From the NCBI GenBank assembly GCA_902362725.1, contig CABIXM010000005.1, positions 124,001-188,000 on the forward strand: a stretch of 64,000 nucleotides of DNA. Direction: 5' to 3'. This DNA comes from Clostridiaceae bacterium (lineage in GTDB: Bacteria > Bacillota > Clostridia > Lachnospirales > Lachnospiraceae). Positions within the stretch are counted from its first letter, which is position 1. Each line of letters starts with the position of its first letter. The position numbers and the translations under genes were made by a program. The notes below the pieces were generated by a model. That model was not told where the DNA came from, searched no databases, and saw only the letters and a program-made list of their open reading frames with translations. This document shows, piece after piece, positions 58,437 through 64,000 of this stretch.

Positions 58437-58565
58437 TCACTATTCCGCGAGGGTTTTGACATATCCATGTCAAAATCCCGAGTTTTTCACGCGCGAACTT
58501 ATGCCGACAGGCATACGTTCTGTGCACATCCAAGTGAATTGCCGTGAACTAAGTGAGCGGCAATT
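58437..58565 (+). repeat. Repeat family 1, copy C
   Basis: On the plus strand: CGCGAGGG, hairpin TTTTGACAT (58454)/ATGTCAAAA (to 58475), TCCCGAG, hairpin GAACTTATGCC-GAC-GGCATACGTTC, TGTGCACATC, hairpin AATTGCCG/CGGCAATT around TGAACTAAGTGAG. The last stem ends on the first base of the upp stop codon, so the element is fused to the gene end. Confidence 0.86.
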
Positions 58566-59194
58566 TACTTGGTTCCGAAAATTCTGTCACCGGCGTCGCC
58601 CAGACCCGGAACGATGTAACCGTTCTCGTTCAGATGCTCGTCCAGGGCTCCGATGTAGATATCTACGTCCGGATGTGCCTCCTGCAGCTTCTTTACGCCT
58701 TCCGGAGCTGCGATAACGCACAGGAAACGCATATTCTTTACGCCGCGATTCTTCAGCATCTGGATCGCCGCGATGGCAGAACCGCCGGTGGCCAGCATCG
58801 GGTCTACTACGAATACATCTCTCTCGCTGCAGTCCTTCGGGATCTTGCAGTAATACTCTACCGGCTCCAGTGTCTCCTCGTTTCTGTACAGTCCGATATG
58901 GCCTACCTTCGCGGACGGAATCATGGTCAGAACGCCCTCTACCATGCCCAGTCCCGCACGCAGAATCGGGATCACGGCCAGCTTCTTACCAGCCAGCTCT
59001 TTTACCGTGGTCTTGCAGATCGGCGTCTCGATCTCCACGTCCTGAAGCTTCAGATCCTTCGTTGCCTCATAGGTAATCAGCGCTCCGATCTCGCTGACCA
59101 TATCGCGGAACTCTCTGGTACCGGTCTCCTTCTTGCGGATAATTCCGATCTTATGGGCAATCAACGGGTGATCCATTACTACTACTTTAGACAT
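58565..59194 (-). CDS. upp: Uracil phosphoribosyltransferase
   Basis: Makes UMP from uracil and PRPP. 209 residues, normal length. Motifs: [25 protein letters not shown] at the N-terminus, [11 protein letters not shown] and the PRPP loop [14 protein letters not shown]. Located between rpiB and the dCMP deaminase gene on one strand, a nucleotide and pentose salvage group also seen in other Clostridia. Confidence 0.96.
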   Translation of the reverse strand: MSKVVVMDHPLIAHKIGIIRKKETGTREFRDMVSEIGALITYEATKDLKLQDVEIETPICKTTVKELAGKKLAVIPILRAGLGMVEGVLTMIPSAKVGHIGLYRNEETLEPVEYYCKIPKDCSERDVFVVDPMLATGGSAIAAIQMLKNRGVKNMRFLCVIAAPEGVKKLQEAHPDVDIYIGALDEHLNENGYIVPGLGDAGDRIFGTK

Positions 59195-59226
59195 TTCTTT
59201 TGTCTCCCTTTTCTATAAAATGATTT

Positions 59227-59661
59227 TTATTCGTGCTCGATTTTACCGATTCTTCTGGCGTGGCGCTCTGCTCCTGAGAACGGGGTGTTCAGGAAGGTGT
59301 CCACGATCTTGATGGCCAGGCCCGGTCCTACCACGCGGCCTCCCATGGCCAGGATATTCGCGTCGTTGTGCTGTCTGGTGGCCTCTGCACAGAAGCAGTC
59401 GGTACACAGTGCCGCACGGATTCCCTTATAACGGTTCGCGGTGATGGAGATGCCGATGCCGGTTCCGCAGATCAGAATTCCCTTGTCGCACTCTCCGCTC
59501 AGGATGGATTCTGCCACCTTCTTCGCGTAATCCGGATAATCCACAGCGTCTTTCGCATTATCGCAGCCGAAGTTCTTGTATTCCAGACCGTTTTTGTCCA
59601 GATAGGCAATAACTTCCTGCATCAGATCGTATCCGCCGTGATCGCAGCCTAATGCTATCAT
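59227..59661 (-). CDS. rpiB: Ribose-5-phosphate isomerase B
   Basis: Interconverts ribose-5-phosphate and ribulose-5-phosphate. 144 residues. The family features are GCDHGGYDL (4-12), the catalytic Cys in LICGTGIGISITANRYKGIRAALC and HNDANILAMGGRVVG. Its start follows TAGGAGG directly after repeat family 2, which ends 16 bases before the ATG. It leads the upp-deaminase group and supplies ribose-5-phosphate for the PRPP that upp uses. Confidence 0.95.
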   Translation of the reverse strand: MIALGCDHGGYDLMQEVIAYLDKNGLEYKNFGCDNAKDAVDYPDYAKKVAESILSGECDKGILICGTGIGISITANRYKGIRAALCTDCFCAEATRQHNDANILAMGGRVVGPGLAIKIVDTFLNTPFSGAERHARRIGKIEHE

Positions 59662-59677
59662 TTGTTTGTCCTCCTAT

Positions 59678-59800
59678 CGTAACTGTTCAGTGCCTGACCA
59701 GTTACGATGCAAAATCCATGAGAATCGGCTTTGCCGATGGGATTTTGCACCCCTGAATCACTTTCTTACGCCCTCAGCAGCTAGTGCTTCGGGCTGTACT
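59678..59800 (-). repeat. Repeat family 2, copy upstream of rpiB
   Basis: Stem A is CGTAACTGTTCAG/CTGACCAGTTACG (59678-59706, one mismatch). Stem B has TGCAAAATCC with GGATTTTGCA and an inner ATCGG/CCGAT. Stem C is GCCC (59770-59773)/GGGC (59791-59794). Compared with the mfd copy, base pairs change on both sides in all three stems. Confidence 0.88.
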
Positions 59801-59921
59801 GAACAAATTACATTATTTTAGATGTTTTCAGACTGATTTCACTATCAGTCCACAGTTCTGGGTAAATTATAGCATTTTTTCACAGGAATAGCAACGGATT
59901 GTTACAGGTATTTACTCTATA

Positions 59922-60692
59922 TTATGTAAACTTGTTACTGTTCAGATATTTTAAAACACCCATCTGAATCGCCCACACCAGCTTCGCCTGATACTCCTCG
60001 TTCTGGAGCTTCGCGCACTCGTCCCAGTTGCTTAGAAAGCCGCACTCCACGATGACCGTGGGCGCCTCCGTCTTCTTCAGCAGATAATAGGTGTCGTTGG
60101 CCTTGGCCTGCCGATGGTTTGTGGGCTCCACCACCCGCACCAGCTCTTTTTGGAGAATCTTCGCCAGCTCCCCGCTCTCCTTTGAGGTCTTATAATAGAA
60201 GACCTGCGCGCCGTGGATGCTCTCTTCGTGATAGCTGTTCTGGTGAATACTGACCACGCAGGCCGGTTTTTCCCTGTTAATCAGCTCGCAGCGCCGCCGC
60301 ATATCCTGCACCTTTTTATTGGATGTACGCTCGTCGTAGAGGCCGCCCGCGTCTTCTCTGGTCATCAATACCTCCACGTCCTGCTGTTCCAGGAGATCCC
60401 GCAGGGCCAGCGCCATTTTCAGGTTCAGCTCCTTCTCCTGCACGCCGTCCACTCCGATTTTCCCGGGATCGTCTCCGCCGTGGCCCGCGTCAATGATCAC
60501 CAGTCTGGAATCCGTATGGTTCGCCTGCTTCGACGCCGCCTCCCGCGCGCCGCCATTTTGCCCGCATACCACTGCAGCCACCAGTACCAGCCCGGCCATC
60601 AGAACCCCCATCCGCCGCTCCCTGCCCCGAAGCGTCCCCTTAAGCGCCGCAGTCTCTCCTTTTCTATCCTGTATTTTTCCATAAAAATCCAT
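59922..60692 (-). CDS. cwlD: N-acetylmuramoyl-L-alanine amidase, CwlD-like
   Basis: 256 residues with one N-terminal membrane segment (about 28-45) and an amidase_3 domain: VIIDAGHGGDDPG (zinc His) near 65-77, KELNLKMALALRDLL with the zinc Glu, VVSIHQNSYH (second His) and VIVECGFLSN (catalytic Glu). It cuts the amide between muramic acid and peptide; the closest named relatives act in spore cortex modification. A start at 60611 has a better GGGAG site and would shorten the protein by 27 residues, leaving only the membrane anchor. Both are plausible. Confidence 0.87.
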   Translation of the reverse strand: MDFYGKIQDRKGETAALKGTLRGRERRMGVLMAGLVLVAAVVCGQNGGAREAASKQANHTDSRLVIIDAGHGGDDPGKIGVDGVQEKELNLKMALALRDLLEQQDVEVLMTREDAGGLYDERTSNKKVQDMRRRCELINREKPACVVSIHQNSYHEESIHGAQVFYYKTSKESGELAKILQKELVRVVEPTNHRQAKANDTYYLLKKTEAPTVIVECGFLSNWDECAKLQNEEYQAKLVWAIQMGVLKYLNSNKFT

Positions 60693-60761
60693 AAAAAATC
60701 CGCCATAGATTCTTTTTTAGAATATATGACGGATTCTCTGTATTATTTCCAAAACATCCTG

Positions 60762-62960
60762 TTAAAACAGCTTCGTGCTCTCCAGCTTCTCCTCAAAATG
60801 TTCGTTCCACCTGATAATCGGCATTCTTAAGATCAGGCCGAGGACCAGGGACGGAATCAGGTACAGGAGCAGGGTTCCCAGCTGGTTCCAGTAGTAATTG
60901 CCGTAGAAGCCTGCGACTGTTTCACGCATGGCGTTCATGCTGTATACGAAAGGCAGGGCGTTATAGAGCTTCTGGAAGAAGGCCGGTGCCAGTTCGATGG
61001 GGAAATTGCCGCCGGTGCCTGCCACCTGCAGTACCATCAGGATGACGCTGACCGCCTTTCCGATATCTCCGAAGGACACGCAGAGGGTGTAAATCAGGTT
61101 GACATAAACCAGACTCGTGACCCAGCCTGCCAGCAGGAATAGCAGCGGGCTCTTGCACTGGATTCCCAGGAAATACAGGTCGCCCAAGCAAATCAGGGTT
61201 GCCTGCAAAAGTCCCAGAATCAGGAACAGCAGGTATCTGCCCAGATATTTCTGGTAATTCTTTACATTGGTCAGGCCGATGAGCTCTTTCTCCTTCACGC
61301 CTGCCTTCAGCATGGCCGCCATTACGACGCCGCCCACCCAGATAGCCAGGGTGGTGTAGAAAGGAGCCATGGCAGAGCCGTAATTCTCCACTTCATAGAC
61401 ATGCTCGGTGGTCAGCTCCACCGGTGTGGAGATAAAGCTGCCCACCACGTCCAGATCCTCGTCCAGCAGGGAATCCATGGTGTCCAGACTGTCGCGGTCC
61501 TTTTCACTCCGCAGACGATCTGCCAGATCGGTCAGATCCGCCGCGCCCCGCTCCAGCAGTCCCCGGGAGGTCTTCAATGTCTTCTGAAGCTTCGCCAGAT
61601 CGGACTCAGTGGAATCCGACAGCTTGTAGACACCGTCCAGTCCCTCGTCCATGGAATCCAGCAGTGTCGTCACCTTCGCGTCCGCATTTCCCACGGAGGA
61701 AGCCAGATCCTGCAGATCCTTCTTCACGTGATCCTCATAATCCTTCTGAACAGATGCCGCATTGTCCGCCAGCTTGGCCAGAATTCCGTCCAGCTCCTTC
61801 TGGGCTGCAGCCGCATCCGTCGTCAGGGTACCAACCGAAGTCATGGCATCGCCCAGTCCTGTCTTCAGGGTCTGCATCAGGGTGACTGTGGTCCGCAGAT
61901 CCGCAATCACGTCTCCCAGCCCCACATCCAGGCCCTGCTGCGCCAGGGAAGCATTGGCCGCGTCCAGCTGATCCGCCGCGGAGCTGTAGCCGGTGATCAC
62001 CGTATCCAGCTTGGTGCTGATATCGCCCAGGGAAGTCTTCAGCTGAGCCACATCATCGGAAGTAGCTGCAGCCTGAATACCCTGCCGGACCGCCTTGGCC
62101 ATCTCCTGATACAGGGCCGCACTGGATTCCAGCGCGTCGTTCAGTCGGCTGGTCGCGCCGTCCAGAGAATATTTTAACTCATTGACCGTACCCTCCAGCT
62201 CACCCAGGGAATCCAGATCCCCGTCGGAACGGGTCTGGGTATCCTTCAGGAATGTGGAGGTGGAATCCAGCATGGTCTGAGTCGCGGAAGCCATGCTCTC
62301 AAAAGCGCTGATGGTTCCCGCAGCAGCCGTCAGGTCACTGGAAATATCTTCCAGATTATGAATCAGGTTATCGACGATATCGGACTGGTCCGCCTCGTCT
62401 GCCACATTGACTACCGTCTTCATAGCCTCCAGGGCTGCCTTGGAAATGGCTTTCACGAATTTCTCGCTCACCTCGCCCTGCACGGCATCCGCCCGCTTCT
62501 CCGTCACAATGGAAGCAATGGCGTTCTTCTTGCCGTTGGCGTAATACTGGAGTTCCGGATTCTTCAGATCCTTTCCTGTGGAAAAGAGGGTCATCATATC
62601 CTCGCTGAAGCTCTCCGGCACCACAATGGCCGCGTAGTACTTTCCGGATTTGGCTCCCTCGATGGCTTCTTCACTGTCGGTGAATACCCAGTCCATCTCA
62701 TCATTTTCATGGAAATAGGTCAGGATTTTATCGCCCAGGTTGATGTCGATAGCCAGCAGATCACCCTGGTAGCCCGCGTCGTCGCTGGCCACCGCAATCT
62801 TGATTCCGGAGGTATTCTCATAGGGATCCCAGCTGCCGCCGATGTTGAACCAGGCGTACAGCGTGGGGACCACCAGAATACCAATCATCATAATCATGGC
62901 AATGGTGTTGCCTTTTATCTTGCGTATATCTCTCAAAAAAATCTGTAAGATGTTTTTCAT
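60762..62960 (-). CDS. YhgE/Pip-domain membrane protein 1
   Basis: 732 residues. One N-terminal membrane helix (about 19-38, IAMIMMIGILVVPTLYAWFNIGG), a long extracellular helical region (about 60-500) rich in Ser, Asp and Lys, then five to six C-terminal helices (from about 525). Family members include phage infection protein and proteins exported with type VII secretion. The short segment APFYTTLAIWVGGVVMAAML heads the membrane domain and is also found in the neighbouring paralogue. Its ATG overlaps the paralogue's stop (ATGA), so the pair is coupled. Confidence 0.88.
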   Translation of the reverse strand: MKNILQIFLRDIRKIKGNTIAMIMMIGILVVPTLYAWFNIGGSWDPYENTSGIKIAVASDDAGYQGDLLAIDINLGDKILTYFHENDEMDWVFTDSEEAIEGAKSGKYYAAIVVPESFSEDMMTLFSTGKDLKNPELQYYANGKKNAIASIVTEKRADAVQGEVSEKFVKAISKAALEAMKTVVNVADEADQSDIVDNLIHNLEDISSDLTAAAGTISAFESMASATQTMLDSTSTFLKDTQTRSDGDLDSLGELEGTVNELKYSLDGATSRLNDALESSAALYQEMAKAVRQGIQAAATSDDVAQLKTSLGDISTKLDTVITGYSSAADQLDAANASLAQQGLDVGLGDVIADLRTTVTLMQTLKTGLGDAMTSVGTLTTDAAAAQKELDGILAKLADNAASVQKDYEDHVKKDLQDLASSVGNADAKVTTLLDSMDEGLDGVYKLSDSTESDLAKLQKTLKTSRGLLERGAADLTDLADRLRSEKDRDSLDTMDSLLDEDLDVVGSFISTPVELTTEHVYEVENYGSAMAPFYTTLAIWVGGVVMAAMLKAGVKEKELIGLTNVKNYQKYLGRYLLFLILGLLQATLICLGDLYFLGIQCKSPLLFLLAGWVTSLVYVNLIYTLCVSFGDIGKAVSVILMVLQVAGTGGNFPIELAPAFFQKLYNALPFVYSMNAMRETVAGFYGNYYWNQLGTLLLYLIPSLVLGLILRMPIIRWNEHFEEKLESTKLF

Positions 62961-64000
62961 GCCCGCTCCTCCTTCAACGCTGCCAGCAGATCGCCGTCAG
63001 AAAATCCCTGGAGCTTCAGCTGCTTCTGCATCCGCTCATGCTGATATTCCAGCCAAACCAGGTAAATGGACACGCCAATCAGTGTGCAGATCCAGAGCAC
63101 CAGGAATACCAGCTTGGACTCCACACTGAACATGAGAATCAGGAAAATCAGCGGTACCACCGCCATGGTCAGGAAGCCGAAGCGTTTCCGATTCTTATAA
63201 TGCTTCTCAAACCGCGCCGCTCTCCCGCAGAATTCCTCTCTGGCCTCGCTGTCGCTTTGAAGGGCTCTCGCGATCAGCTCCGGCGTCAGATCTGTGGTTT
63301 TATCATTTTCCTCGTAAATAATCAGATCCGCCTCCGCAAGCTTCCGGTCAAAGAGCGCGTTCAGGTTCAGGAGCAGCGGCCGCAGCACCAGTCCGATGAA
63401 CAGGGCCAGCAGGAAATATGCCGCCAGGATACCGATATTTTTCAGCCAGGTGTTGTAATACAGGCCGCCGATACACTCACGCATGGCCGTATTGCTGTAG
63501 GTGAAGGGCATCAACCTGTAGATAGCTTTGTAGAAGCCACCCATCATTTCCACCGGGAAAGTGCCTGTGGACCCCGGAATCTGGATGATCACCAGGAATA
63601 CGAAGATGGCGCGTCCGATATGTTTAAAGGCCGCAGTAATGGCGTAAATCAGACTCAGGTATACCAGCCCCGCGATCACGCCGGTCAGGATGAAGAGTCC
63701 CGGGTGTACGCACTGCACCTTTAAAAGATACAGGTCGCCCAGACAGATGATCAGGGACTGCACAATGGACAGCAGGATAAAGAGCATCTGGCGTCCGAAA
63801 TATGCCTGTGTCAGGGTGAACTTCTTCACCTTCTCATCCTCATCCACCTCCTGCTTCAACAGGGCGATGAGCACCATACCGCCCACCCAGAGCGCCAGGT
63901 TGGTATAGAAGGGCGTCATGCCGGAGCCATAATCCTCCACCTCATAGAAGGTGGTGGTGGTCAGGGTCACCGGTGTGGTCATAAATGCGGATACGGCGTC
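62957..64000 (-). CDS. YhgE/Pip-domain membrane protein 2, C-terminal part; cut by window edge
   Basis: 348 codons are visible; the frame is still open at base 64000, so the N-terminal helix and extracellular domain lie beyond the window. What is seen is the C-terminal membrane domain, with TPFYTNLALWVGGMVLIALL and about five helices, then a soluble tail with two further helices (VPLIFLILMF, LVFLVLWICTLIGVSIYL). The tail is longer than in protein 1. The two proteins are clearly homologous and are translationally coupled. Confidence 0.85.
   Translation of the reverse strand, partial: DAVSAFMTTPVTLTTTTFYEVEDYGSGMTPFYTNLALWVGGMVLIALLKQEVDEDEKVKKFTLTQAYFGRQMLFILLSIVQSLIICLGDLYLLKVQCVHPGLFILTGVIAGLVYLSLIYAITAAFKHIGRAIFVFLVIIQIPGSTGTFPVEMMGGFYKAIYRLMPFTYSNTAMRECIGGLYYNTWLKNIGILAAYFLLALFIGLVLRPLLLNLNALFDRKLAEADLIIYEENDKTTDLTPELIARALQSDSEAREEFCGRAARFEKHYKNRKRFGFLTMAVVPLIFLILMFSVESKLVFLVLWICTLIGVSIYLVWLEYQHERMQKQLKLQGFSDGDLLAALKEERA

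Overview
The window looks like chromosomal DNA of a GC-moderate, spore-lineage anaerobe of the Clostridia, most likely Lachnospiraceae. The evidence is the mix of spoVT, spoVG and a CwlD-type amidase, the GlgC/GlgD pair, the DnaD/DnaI-type primosome genes, an ECF pantothenate transporter with type III pantothenate kinase, and many short hairpin-rich intergenic repeats. No phage, plasmid, insertion sequence, rRNA or CRISPR array was seen. The family assignment is inference from gene content; no search could be run.

Layout. 1-6 kb: 5' part of dnaE, a CoA group (coaBC, panT, coaX), an S1-domain protein and an acyl-ACP thioesterase. 6-8 kb: a relic joining the start of cbiM to the end of cbiO, then a truncated HipA-type kinase with a HipS-like/HIRAN partner, and tRNA-Gln(CUG). 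8-15 kb: a CDF metal exporter, pncB, a LysR regulator divergent from aspA, and an NSS transporter. 15-22.5 kb: a maltodextrin operon (binding protein, two permeases, LacI regulator, MsmK-type ATPase, an HPr-like protein without the active-site histidine, malQ) behind twin operators. 22.6-31.6 kb: zinc ribbon protein, spoVT, D-lactate dehydrogenase, an acetate-kinase-like protein, a GH25 lysozyme lipoprotein and two PrsA-like foldases. 31.6-39 kb: mfd, pth, spoVG and glgC-glgD, with a 280-nt inverted repeat between pth and spoVG. 39-47 kb: murC, a DnaA-box cluster, the dnaD-dnaI-prs operon, and a two-component system whose response regulator has a tandemly copied 3' end. 47-57.7 kb: a GT-C-like membrane protein, a ketose operon (3-epimerase, PfkB kinase, decayed rbsA/rbsB fusion, class II aldolase) with a divergent LacI regulator, a c-di-GMP-I riboswitch with no target gene, fucI, an AraC regulator and a DUF402 protein. 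57.8-64 kb: dCMP deaminase, upp, rpiB, a CwlD-type amidase and two YhgE/Pip proteins.

Three themes run through the window. Sugar use is prominent: maltodextrin uptake, glycogen precursor synthesis, ketose and fucose catabolism, each with its own regulator. Deletion scars recur: two operons have collapsed to in-frame fusions, and a riboswitch has lost any recognisable target. Three families of intergenic repeats keep their hairpin architecture while the stem sequences change by compensatory substitutions. The repeats, the orphan riboswitch and the HipS/HIRAN-kinase locus are the most unusual parts.
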